From an uncultured Ilumatobacter sp. (lineage in GTDB: Bacteria > Actinomycetota > Acidimicrobiia > Acidimicrobiales > Ilumatobacteraceae): a stretch of 64,000 nucleotides of DNA. The position numbers and the translations under genes were made by a program. How positions within the stretch are numbered: position 1 is the stretch's first letter; every line of letters starts with the position of its first letter. Location: the NCBI GenBank assembly GCA_938091165.1, contig CALKNK010000016.1, positions 186,001-250,000 of the forward strand. The letters run 5' to 3'. Positions 43,451 to 51,240 of the stretch are shown here, piece after piece. The notes under the pieces were generated by a model, which was not told the origin of the DNA, made no database searches, and worked only from the letters and a program-made list of their open reading frames with translations.

Positions 43451-43514
43451 AGGTGCGAACCCGATCAACCGCGATGAGCTGGCATGGCGCTGCTGGCTGC
43501 GCCAAGATGTCGCC

Positions 43515-44105
43515 GTGCTCGCCCTGGTCATCGTCGCCCACCCGTGCGGCGACAGCCTGACTCACGCGCTGGCAGCACGGGCTGAAGCCGGCTTGCGCAC
43601 CGCCGGCTATGAGGTCGCACTCCTCGACCTGTACGCGCTCGGCTTTCGTGCCGCGATGAGCGAGGCGGAACGGACGTCGTACCACGAGGACCAGCCGATC
43701 CTCGACCCAATAGTCGCCGAACATGCCGACCTGATCAAGCGGACCACCGTGGTCGTGTTCGTGTATCCCACCTGGTGGAGCGGCCTCCCAGCGATTCTGA
43801 AGGGCTGGCTCGAACGGGTCATCGTGCCGGGAGTGGGGTTCCGCTTTGACGAGCGGACCGGCAAGGTGAAACCCGGCCTCGGCCACGTTCGCCGACTCGT
43901 CGGGATCTCAACCTATGGGTCACCACGCTCGGCCGTCCGCCTCATCAACGACAACGGCCGCCGCACGATTGCCCGAGCGTTGAGATTGAGCTGCGGCGTG
44001 CGTACTCGAACCCAATGGCTCGGGCTCTACTCAGTCGACAACTCGACCAAATCAGAACGCCAGGACTTTGCGGCGTCGGTCGAACGAACAATGGCGTCAC
44101 TCTGA
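43515..44105 (+). CDS. NAD(P)H quinone reductase-like flavoprotein, copy 1
   Basis: The 196-residue protein has the flavodoxin-like fold of NQO/KefF-type quinone reductases: LVIVAHPCGDSLTHAL (phosphate-binding start), then VVVFVYPTWWSGLPAILKGW, which positions the flavin and the substrate Trp, and LVGISTYGSP. It should reduce quinones by two electrons with NAD(P)H, limiting redox cycling. GTG 43515 is used. It is followed by a paralogue whose ATG overlaps its stop (TGATG), so the two are co-translated and may form a heterodimer. Confidence 0.85.
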   Translation: MLALVIVAHPCGDSLTHALAARAEAGLRTAGYEVALLDLYALGFRAAMSEAERTSYHEDQPILDPIVAEHADLIKRTTVVVFVYPTWWSGLPAILKGWLERVIVPGVGFRFDERTGKVKPGLGHVRRLVGISTYGSPRSAVRLINDNGRRTIARALRLSCGVRTRTQWLGLYSVDNSTKSERQDFAASVERTMASL

Positions 44106-44737
44106 TGGCGATCCGTGTGCTGCCCAGACGTCGATCCCACCGACCGACGCGAGCCCTCGTCATCTATTGCCATCCGTCGCCGAACTCCTACGTTGCAGCC
44201 CTCCGCGACCGTGTGCTGGTCGGACTCGACGCTGCTGGTGCCGAAACTCGACTGATCGACCTCTACGCCGAGGGCTTCACCCCCGAGTTCAGTGCGTCTG
44301 AACGGGCTGCACACCTCGATGATGGCACTGACCCAGCAATCAGTGAGCACGCTGAATCTCTGCAGTGGTGCAACACGTTGATTCTCGTCTACCCCACGTG
44401 GTGGGCGGGCCAACCAGCGATGCTCAAGGGTTGGTTCGACCGAGTCTTCGTGAACGGCGTCGCGTGGGAACTCCCTGCCGGCGCCAACCGCCTGCGGCCC
44501 CATCTCGACAACCTCCGGCGCATCGTCGCTGTCACGACTCACGGATCTCCCAAATACATCAACGCGCTCCAAGGCGAGGGAGGCAAGCGCACGCTCACCC
44601 GGGCGCTCCGCCCGATGGGCCACCGCTGCTGCCGAACGTCGTGGCTGGCGATCTACAACATCGACCGAAGCAACGACGACGCTCGCGTGCGCTTCCTCGA
44701 TCGAACTGAAAAGGCGATCGCCGCGCTCGCGCGCTAA
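44105..44737 (+). CDS. NAD(P)H quinone reductase-like flavoprotein, copy 2
   Basis: A 210-residue paralogue of the preceding protein. It shares LVIYCHPSPNSYVAAL at the start, LILVYPTWWAGQPAMLKGWFDRVF in the middle and VAVTTHGSPKY. It has about 16 extra basic N-terminal residues. Its ATG overlaps the upstream stop (TGATG), so translation is probably coupled. Tandem duplication followed by divergence is likely; the same class of reaction is expected. Confidence 0.85.
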   Translation: MAIRVLPRRRSHRPTRALVIYCHPSPNSYVAALRDRVLVGLDAAGAETRLIDLYAEGFTPEFSASERAAHLDDGTDPAISEHAESLQWCNTLILVYPTWWAGQPAMLKGWFDRVFVNGVAWELPAGANRLRPHLDNLRRIVAVTTHGSPKYINALQGEGGKRTLTRALRPMGHRCCRTSWLAIYNIDRSNDDARVRFLDRTEKAIAALAR

Positions 44738-44745
44738 CCGGCGGT

Positions 44746-45648
44746 TCAACTCCGAGCGATCGCCACGGCGACTTCGGCGGCGACAACGGCATTGTTCTCT
44801 GCGAGCGAAAGATTCGCTGGCACGCTGCGGCCCTCTGTCGCTGCGCCGATTCGACCGAGTACGTATGGCGTGACCGCTGCTCCCGTGATGCCTGATGCAT
44901 CGCATTCGGCGAGCGCTGCCTCCAGCACGCTGTCGAGTTCCGCGGCGGCGAGTTCATCGGCCTCCGGTATCGGTACGGTCAGCAGCAGACCCGAATCCGA
45001 CCGTGTGAGCGACGTTGAAACGCGAGCGACTTCTTCGGCTGTCTCGACCCGATGTGGCACCGGAAGGCCAGAGGACCGCGTGTAGAACGCAGGGAACCAG
45101 TCGTGCTGCCACCCCAAGACCGGGACGCCTGCCGTCTCGAGGTACTCGAGCGTGCGCGGTAGATCGAGAAACGCTTTCGCTCCGGCCGACACTGCGACGA
45201 TGCTGTGTCGAGCCAATGAATCAAGATCGGCGGACACATCGCCGGTCAGCTCCGCTCCGCGATGGACGCCGCCGAGACCTCCGGTGGCAAAGACCCGAAC
45301 CCCGCCAGCGGCGGCAATCGCGACCGAGGCCGACACCGTCGTCGCTCCGAATTCCCAGGCTTGCGCGACCGCAACTGGGACATCGCGCTCGGCGGCTTTG
45401 CGCGCCGAGCCGAGAATCCGCTCGTGTTCATCAGCCTCCAGGCCGAGCCGCACTTCGCCATCGAGCACCGCTGTCACGGCGGGAACCGCTCCCCCACGCC
45501 GGATCGCGTCGAGACAGCGATCAAGCGCTTCAGAGTTCGCCGGCGACGGCAGGCCCAGGTTCGAGAAGATCGTAGATTCAAGCGCAACAACCGCATCGCC
45601 GCTGGCGAGTGCTGCAGCGACTTCGTGGGACAGTTTCGGTGTGATCAC
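44746..45648 (-). CDS. psuG: Pseudouridine-5'-phosphate glycosidase
   Basis: PsuG splits pseudouridine 5'-phosphate into uracil and ribose 5-phosphate. The 300-residue protein has VVALESTIFSNLGLPSPANS at the start (ESTI motif), ATGGLGGVHRGAE, VSAGAKAFLDLPRTLEYLET with the catalytic Lys, and NLSLAENNAVVAAEVA near the end. The start is GTG 45648, with TAGCCT (45655-45660) 6 nt upstream. No PsuK kinase gene is adjacent, so the phosphorylated substrate must come from elsewhere. Confidence 0.93.
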   Translation of the reverse strand: MITPKLSHEVAAALASGDAVVALESTIFSNLGLPSPANSEALDRCLDAIRRGGAVPAVTAVLDGEVRLGLEADEHERILGSARKAAERDVPVAVAQAWEFGATTVSASVAIAAAGGVRVFATGGLGGVHRGAELTGDVSADLDSLARHSIVAVSAGAKAFLDLPRTLEYLETAGVPVLGWQHDWFPAFYTRSSGLPVPHRVETAEEVARVSTSLTRSDSGLLLTVPIPEADELAAAELDSVLEAALAECDASGITGAAVTPYVLGRIGAATEGRSVPANLSLAENNAVVAAEVAVAIARS

Positions 45649-45674
45649 ATCGGCAGGCTACGCGGCCTGCGCGC

Positions 45675-46448
45675 TCATCGACCGATGGTTCCGACGTAGA
45701 TGCCCTCTGGGTTGCCATCCGAGATGACGCCCGGCGCGTCCTCGATCGTGATCGCCAGCGCAACGACGGGTGTCTCGGTCGTGAACGTTTCAAGTTCGGG
45801 GTTTGGTCCGAAGATGCCCAGCGAGATCACGTTGGGCTCATCGGCCCCAGTATCGACGACGCCCCACAGTTGGTATGTCTGGTCCGCTCCGAGTGCGGGC
45901 AACTCGCCTGCCCGGACGTAGCCGTGGCCGTCCTGGTCGATCACCGCAACGGCCTCGAACGATGAACCCTCGGCCACGAGCGTGGCCTTGGCAGAGTCAC
46001 GATCTGCATCGGCTGCTTCATACGCCGCAACCAGCGGATCGGTTGGAGCGGTTGCTCGATCGGCTATCCCGATCGCAACAACCGCGATAATTGCTGCTGC
46101 TGCCGCTGACGCAATCCACGGAGCGACTGTGGCAAAGCGGCGTCGGCTCGGCGCATCCTCGATTGACATCACTCTGGCGAGTTCGGGCCCCGGCGCTGGA
46201 GCCGGGGCATCAAGCTCTTGCTCAATGCGGCTCCACAATCCTTCAGGGGCATCCATCCCAGTAAATGCGAGCATCGTGGCGACTTCGCGATGCTCTCGGA
46301 CCTCGGCCGCCGCCTTCGGGTTGATGGCGAGGTAGTCCTCGACACGATCCGCTTCCTCAGGTGAGACCGCATCGAGCGCATACGCACCCAGCAGTTCATC
46401 AAGTTCGCGGCTATCACGCAGATCACTCATATTTTCACCCATCGTCAT
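45675..46448 (-). CDS. Anti-sigma-K-like factor (RskA family)
   Basis: The 257-residue protein has an N-terminal sigma-binding domain (ELDELLGAYALDAVSPEEADRV), one membrane helix (about residues 113-133) and an extracytoplasmic RskA domain (YQLWGVVDTG ... VVALAITIEDAPG). It should hold the adjacent ECF sigma factor inactive at the membrane until proteolysis releases it. Its ATG overlaps the sigma gene stop (ATGA). The partner pairing is inferred from context and domain type. Confidence 0.9.
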   Translation of the reverse strand: MTMGENMSDLRDSRELDELLGAYALDAVSPEEADRVEDYLAINPKAAAEVREHREVATMLAFTGMDAPEGLWSRIEQELDAPAPAPGPELARVMSIEDAPSRRRFATVAPWIASAAAAAIIAVVAIGIADRATAPTDPLVAAYEAADADRDSAKATLVAEGSSFEAVAVIDQDGHGYVRAGELPALGADQTYQLWGVVDTGADEPNVISLGIFGPNPELETFTTETPVVALAITIEDAPGVISDGNPEGIYVGTIGR

Positions 46449-47104
46449 TCCGATCCAACCGTGACACCGGCTTGCACCAGTTCCGCTCGGAGTCGCTTCA
46501 GCCCAACTCGAATTCGGCTCTTGACCGTGCCTTCTGCCTCACCCAGTTCGTCGGCGGCCTCTTTGTACGTTCGACCACCGAAGTAGGCGAGCTCGATCGC
46601 ATCTCTTTCACCTTCGGTGAGCACGTCCATAGCTTCGCGGACATGACCGGCGAGCGCAATGTCCCACACTTCCCGTCCAATGTCGTACCCGCCCTCAGCC
46701 TGCTCGCGCGACTCGCGTTCCTCGCGCTTGCGGCGGGCGACATCGGAGCGGATGACGTCAACCGCTCGGCCGTGCGTCTGCGCCAAGAGGTAGCTACGAA
46801 GCGTGCCGCGCTCGGCATCGAATCGATCCGGTGTGTTCCACAATCGCAAGAACACCTCCTGCACAACTTCTTCGGCGCGGGCATGATCGCTCAGCAGACG
46901 CTTCGCTAACCCGTAAACGGCGCCTCCGTTGCGGCGGTATGCCTCGGCCAGTGCGGATTGCTGGTAACGACCGATCGACACAACAAGCGCTGCGTCGGAG
47001 GCCTCTGTGTACTCCGAATTCACAACAGGTCTACGGAGCCCGGACGAATCCGGATGACCAGTATTCGAAGAATCTTCCGACGGGGGCATGGGCTGCGTCG
47101 TCAC
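46445..47104 (-). CDS. ECF sigma factor, SigK-like
   Basis: The 219-residue sigma factor has region 2 (GAVYGLAKRLLSDHARAEEVVQEVFLRLW, quoted here as separate helices) and region 4 (ERDAIELAYFGGRTYKEAADELG, then GTVKSRIRVGLKRLR). It lacks region 3, as ECF factors do. A disordered stretch of about 40 residues precedes region 2. The start overlaps the stop of the methyltransferase gene upstream and its stop overlaps the anti-sigma start, giving a three-gene operon. In Mycobacterium SigK controls secreted antigens; targets here are unknown. Confidence 0.92.
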   Translation of the reverse strand: MTTQPMPPSEDSSNTGHPDSSGLRRPVVNSEYTEASDAALVVSIGRYQQSALAEAYRRNGGAVYGLAKRLLSDHARAEEVVQEVFLRLWNTPDRFDAERGTLRSYLLAQTHGRAVDVIRSDVARRKREERESREQAEGGYDIGREVWDIALAGHVREAMDVLTEGERDAIELAYFGGRTYKEAADELGEAEGTVKSRIRVGLKRLRAELVQAGVTVGSE

Positions 47105-48306
47105 GAGTGCGTGAACCTTGTGACCGTCTCGACGTGATGCGTCTGCGGGAACACGTCGAGGACTTCGACGCGTTCTGGCTGGTAGCCCGCTGCAGCGAGC
47201 AGGGTCGTGTCGCGAGCCAGCGACACGGGGTCACAGCTGACGAGGATGATCGGCGCAGGAGACGCAGTGGCAAGCGCGTTCACTCCAGGCTTGCCGAGCC
47301 CTGGCCGCGCAGGGTCTGCAACGACGAGGTCGATCTTGGCACCCTCGGGCGCAACCCAGTTTCCGACCTCGCCGCGCACCACGTTCACGTCGCGGCCGGC
47401 GAGATTGTGCTCGGCGTCGAAACAGGACGACTTGGACGACTCGATCAAGGTCACTTTGGCCACGTCGGCCATCGCCGTTGCGGCGAACAGTCCCACGCCG
47501 CCGTACGCATCGACCGCGTGACTGGCGGTTGCGAGTTCGGGCGCAGCCCGACGCACAGCATCAATCAGCAGTTCGGCTGCCTCGACGCCTGACTGAAAAA
47601 AAGAACCTGCCGAGACGCGTAACTCGCGGCCGTCGACATCCTCGGTGAGGAACGCTCGGTCACCGATGTGGACCTCTTCCGGGATACCGCTGACCAGTCC
47701 CGTTCCCGACTTCCCCTTAGGTTTGGTCCAACGCGCTGTAACGACACCGGTCGAAATCGACGTTCTGAGCGTCACTTCGACCCCGGGCGCAATGGTGAGC
47801 TGAGGCAGCAGATCGGAAAGCACCAGGTCGGCGACGTCACAGCTGTTGACGGGCAGAACGGTGTTGGTGCCCTCCTCGCGGAACCCGAGGCCTCCGTCAA
47901 GTCCACCGACGACTCGAATCGTCGTGCGATACCGGAATGGATTCACTGCGTTGCCCATGTCGACGAGGCCATCCACCAGTTCCGAGTCGAGGCGCCCGAT
48001 GCGACGGAGGGACTCGCGGACGATCTCGGTCTTCGCTTCGAGTTGAGCGAGGGGTTCGACGTGCATCCAGCCGCATCCTCCGCACCCGGCTCGGCGGTGG
48101 TAGCACTGCGGCTCAATGCGGTCGGGGGACACTTCAAGAACTTCACCGACGACACCGCGGGCGAAGTCCTTCTTCTCCGACTCAATCGCGACCTCAACCT
48201 CTTCGCCGGGGAGAGCACCGCGCACAAACACGACGCGCCCATCGACGTCACGCGCCATGGCGTCACCGCCTGCGACGAGACGATCTGGGCGTACGGTCAA
48301 AGTCAT
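47101..48306 (-). CDS. TrmA/RlmD-family RNA (uracil-5-)methyltransferase
   Basis: The 401-residue protein has an N-terminal TRAM domain (GEEVEVAIESEKK), an iron-sulfur cysteine cluster (CYHRRAGCGGCGWMH), a SAM-binding domain (VDAYGGVGLFAATAM) and the catalytic LVSCDPVSLARD. It should methylate a uridine in rRNA or tRNA; which one is unknown. ATG 48306 follows TACGCT (48313-48318) by 6 nt. It heads an operon with the sigma and anti-sigma genes. Confidence 0.92.
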   Translation of the reverse strand: MTLTVRPDRLVAGGDAMARDVDGRVVFVRGALPGEEVEVAIESEKKDFARGVVGEVLEVSPDRIEPQCYHRRAGCGGCGWMHVEPLAQLEAKTEIVRESLRRIGRLDSELVDGLVDMGNAVNPFRYRTTIRVVGGLDGGLGFREEGTNTVLPVNSCDVADLVLSDLLPQLTIAPGVEVTLRTSISTGVVTARWTKPKGKSGTGLVSGIPEEVHIGDRAFLTEDVDGRELRVSAGSFFQSGVEAAELLIDAVRRAAPELATASHAVDAYGGVGLFAATAMADVAKVTLIESSKSSCFDAEHNLAGRDVNVVRGEVGNWVAPEGAKIDLVVADPARPGLGKPGVNALATASPAPIILVSCDPVSLARDTTLLAAAGYQPERVEVLDVFPQTHHVETVTRFTHS

Positions 48307-48359
48307 GAGTTCAGCGTAGGACGATGTCCCTCGGAACCAGACCATGAAAGAATGTCGTG

Positions 48360-48593
48360 ATGGCAGCATCGCGTAACGAACGCGTCGTTGAAACCAACGA
48401 CACCGACTGGTACTGGGACCTTGACAAGCAGATTGCCGTGCGCGCTGATAACCGCGGCCCGGCGGACCACACGCTCGGACCGTATGCCAGTAAGTCGGAG
48501 GCAGAGACTTGGAAGACCAAGGTCGACCACCGCAACGACATCTGGGACTCCGACGACCAAGAATGGAACGACGTCAACTCCAGCTACGACTGA
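48360..48593 (+). CDS. Small acidic SPOR-like protein, unknown
   Basis: The 77-residue acidic protein carries DWYWDLDKQIAVRA and LGPYASKSEAETWKTKV, which resemble a single SPOR-like half-repeat seen in small actinobacterial proteins sometimes mislabelled as aminopeptidase. No membrane segment is present. ATG 48360 is used, with GTG 48357 one codon earlier. It is divergent from the methyltransferase operon across about 50 bp. Function unknown. Confidence 0.72.
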   Translation: MAASRNERVVETNDTDWYWDLDKQIAVRADNRGPADHTLGPYASKSEAETWKTKVDHRNDIWDSDDQEWNDVNSSYD

Positions 48594-48674
48594 CCGATCG
48601 GTTTCCTCTTCAGGATCATGAGGAAACGTATTCGGAGGGGTGGCTGAAATTCCAGACGACGGCTTGCGCCCCGC

Positions 48675-48680
48675 TAGTTT
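48675..48680 (+). promoter_or_regulatory. rpe -10 element, leaderless
   Basis: TAGTTT ends 7 nt before GTG 48688. It places the rpe start 16 codons after the longest possible frame. Confidence 0.55.
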
Positions 48681-48687
48681 TGTCTCT

Positions 48688-49371
48688 GTGGCCCGCCCGA
48701 TTCAGATCGTCCCATCCGTTCTGCCCGCCGACTTCTCCAGGCTCGGCGAAGAAGTTGCCGAACTTGAGGCAGCCGGCGTCGACCTCATCCAGTGGGACGT
48801 TATGGACGGCCAGTTCGTGCCGAACCTCACTTTTGGTCCCGACGTCATCAAGTCAGCCCGCCAGCATTGCACCGTGCCGTTTGAGGCGCACATGATGGTG
48901 TACACCCCCGATGTTATGGCCAAGGACTACATTGATGCTGGCTGTTCACGGCTGATCGTCCACGCTGAAGCCTGCACTCACCTGCATCGCACCCTCGCCA
49001 ATATCAACGAGCTAGGCGCAGACGCAGCAGTGGCGTTGAATCCCGCTACGCCGGCATCGGCCATTGAGCATGTGCTCGATCTCGTCGACCTCGTTCTCGT
49101 CATGACCGTTAACCCGGGATTCGGTGGCCAGGCGTACATCTCGACGATGGAGCCGAAGATTGCCGAGGTCCGTAAAATGCTTGATGAATCTGGACGCGGC
49201 GATGAAATCGAGCTCGAGGTCGATGGCGGGATTGGCCCCAAGACCATCGCTGGGGCCGCTGCTGCTGGGGCCAATGTCCTCATCGCCGGTAGTGCGCTGT
49301 ACCGCGATCCGGAGGGTCTTGAACATGCCGTGAGCGACCTCCGCGCCCGCGCCCAAGCCGCCTTCGCCTGA
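48688..49371 (+). CDS. rpe: Ribulose-phosphate 3-epimerase
   Basis: Rpe interconverts ribulose 5-phosphate and xylulose 5-phosphate in the pentose phosphate pathway. The 227-residue TIM barrel has IVPSVLPADFSRLGEE, WDVMDGQFVPNLTFGP (metal-ligand Asp and His/Phe region), FEAHMMVYTP, VMTVNPGFGGQ and LEVDGGIGPKT. GTG 48688 is preferred over GTG 48640: it has a TAGTTT -10 7 nt upstream and gives the family's usual length, while the earlier GTG has GGAGG only one base away, too close to act. Confidence 0.96.
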   Translation: MARPIQIVPSVLPADFSRLGEEVAELEAAGVDLIQWDVMDGQFVPNLTFGPDVIKSARQHCTVPFEAHMMVYTPDVMAKDYIDAGCSRLIVHAEACTHLHRTLANINELGADAAVALNPATPASAIEHVLDLVDLVLVMTVNPGFGGQAYISTMEPKIAEVRKMLDESGRGDEIELEVDGGIGPKTIAGAAAAGANVLIAGSALYRDPEGLEHAVSDLRARAQAAFA

Positions 49372-49556
49372 TCATCGACAACCTCCACACCAGCCTTTCG
49401 AGAGTGACGGATGACAAGCGCTGGGCGCACTTGCCCGGAGATTTTAGTTGTTGCGCCCGACCCGGTAGAGATATGTCGAATTAGCGTCGCCGGGTGGGCG
49501 TCGGCCGACATTTTCAAAAAATGAGACCGCCCCAAGGGTCGCCCTGGCTACGCAGT

Positions 49557-50115
49557 TCATGCCCCACATATGGGGCCGATCTTTCCCTGCGTGGCGTCTA
49601 GGTCACCGTTCCACTCGCTGCGCACCTCTGTGCCGTGGTGACGGTAGTACGCAACGAGCTCCGGCCGCTCGGTCTCGCGGTAGCACGGGAGGCCCGTTAA
49701 ATCGGCCCGTTCAAACACGGCTACCATGAAGTGCCTGCCCTACCCCTGTCGTTGCCGGTCCGGCCGCGAGGTGAGCAGTTGAGACACCAGTGCGGCTCAG
49801 CAGGCTGGTGCACGGCCAACACAAGACCAATCACCTCGAAGCGGGCGAGCAACTCGGGCGCCGGTGGCACGCGATCGGTATCTGTGCCGGCGCCGGAGCG
49901 CCCGGTTCGACGGGCGGGAGGCAGATCTTGAGCAAGGCAGCGCCGTCGGCCCACCGCTGTTGGTCGTGCGCAAGTCAGTTCGTCATGGCTCCCGCGAAGA
50001 CGGTTCCCTTCCGATGGAGGTACACCTCATCATCCGGGTAGAGCCGCCACATCAGCGAATCGTCGCGAAAGGGCTGCATCGCCGTGCTGCCTAGATTGAC
50101 AAAATCGTCATTGGT
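49557..50115 (-). pseudogene. Broken GNAT acetyltransferase gene
   Basis: Pieces of one GNAT protein run in order along the reverse strand but in three frames. From about 50115: FRDDSLMWRLYPDDEVYLHR, then in the same frame a stop (TGA, 49975-49977), then RWADGAALLKICLPP. A frame change leads to ELLARFEVIG and HQPAEPHW. A second change leads to SRPDRQRQG-stop-GRHFM, where TAG (49740-49742) sits inside the acetyl-CoA-binding Q/RxxGxG/A motif. The end reads ERADLTGLPCYRET and VAYYRHHGTEV. At least two frameshifts and two nonsense codons make it non-functional. Confidence 0.78.
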
Positions 50116-50166
50116 GCCCGCCGGATGTTCACATCCTCGACGGGGGCGACGTGCTACAACCGACAC

Positions 50167-51240
50167 GTGGATCACGTAGACGATGACGCACCGATCGTCG
50201 AGCAGGTCCAGGCCCGCGCTGCGCTCGCTGGCAACCCGTCCGATGGGTACGCTGGCGCAGTACTCGCAATCCCCGTGGATGCGTACGGCGCAACCGTGAT
50301 ACTGCGCAAAGCGGTGCGGTTCTCGGTTAGCGACGAGATCTCGGGCCATCGGATATTCGGGTGCCTTGATGAGGTTCGTGCAGCAGGATCACATCTGCAC
50401 TCCGACGATCCGCACGCCCTCATTCTCGCCACGGTCGCCTACTTTCTCCAGACGACAAACGCCAGACTCCAGCCATGCGCGATTGAAGTTTCCTCAAGCA
50501 TTCCCGTGTCAGTGGGCTTAGCCGGATCGAGCGCGATCGTGATCGGAGTCCTGCGCGCGCTGCACACGTCGGCCAACTACCCGCTGCCCAACTTTCTTGC
50601 GCTCGCATCGATGGCGTTGAACGTCGAAACGCAGTGGTTGGGGATCACTGCGGGTATGCAGGATCGTCTGGTTCAAGTGCACGGACAACCGGTCTTGATG
50701 CTCTTCAATGCTCCGTGCGATGCGGGCGGCGAGTCGACCCCTGGCGAGAACCGCGGCAATACAGCAGTGCTTGAACCTGGCGCCGGCTTTCGTTTCCTCG
50801 TCGCTCATCGTCACAGATGGTCGGAGCCGAGCCAGGTGGTGCACGGCGACCTTCGGCGACGTTTCGACGGCGGCGATCAGATGGTGCACGCCGCAATGAC
50901 GCAACTGCGCATACGTGCGATTGCGGCCGGGAACGCATTTGCTGCGGGTGACGCAAAGTTGCTTGGCGAGTCAATGGACGCGACGCACGATCTTCGGGCG
51001 AGCATGATCGATCTCGTCCCTGACCACCTGACGATGGTCAAGGCGGCGCGATCTGCTGGCGCCTCCGCCAACTACACTGGCTCGGGCGGTGCAGTCATTG
51101 TGCTCAGCTCAAGCGACAAGATCGAGTCGGCCGCGCGTCAATCATTGAAGAAGCTGGGCTGCGAGGTTGTGTCGGTTGGCGTCGACCCAAACCCAGGACT
51201 GCCTACCGGTCGCCACCAGTCCGTTCGTCGGACTGAGTAA
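50167..51240 (+). CDS. GHMP kinase, glucuronokinase-like
   Basis: The 357-residue protein belongs to the GHMP small-molecule kinases. The N-terminal strand reads RAALAGNPSDGYAGAVLA, as in plant glucuronokinase and related sugar-acid or inositol kinases. The ATP loop is VSVGLAGSSAIVIG (GLAGSSA), with ITAGMQDRLVQVHG after it and GASANYTGSGGAVIV as the third motif. It probably phosphorylates a sugar or uronic acid at C1. GTG 50167 (with a poor TACAAC 6 nt upstream) is used; ATG 50125 is also in frame. Its 3' end overlaps the convergent AddA-like gene by 38 nt. Confidence 0.78.
   Translation: MDHVDDDAPIVEQVQARAALAGNPSDGYAGAVLAIPVDAYGATVILRKAVRFSVSDEISGHRIFGCLDEVRAAGSHLHSDDPHALILATVAYFLQTTNARLQPCAIEVSSSIPVSVGLAGSSAIVIGVLRALHTSANYPLPNFLALASMALNVETQWLGITAGMQDRLVQVHGQPVLMLFNAPCDAGGESTPGENRGNTAVLEPGAGFRFLVAHRHRWSEPSQVVHGDLRRRFDGGDQMVHAAMTQLRIRAIAAGNAFAAGDAKLLGESMDATHDLRASMIDLVPDHLTMVKAARSAGASANYTGSGGAVIVLSSSDKIESAARQSLKKLGCEVVSVGVDPNPGLPTGRHQSVRRTE

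Noticed and set aside
49561..49576. Palindrome GCCCCACATATGGGGC as an operator
   Set aside because: It lies within the last codons of the GNAT pseudogene, far from any promoter.
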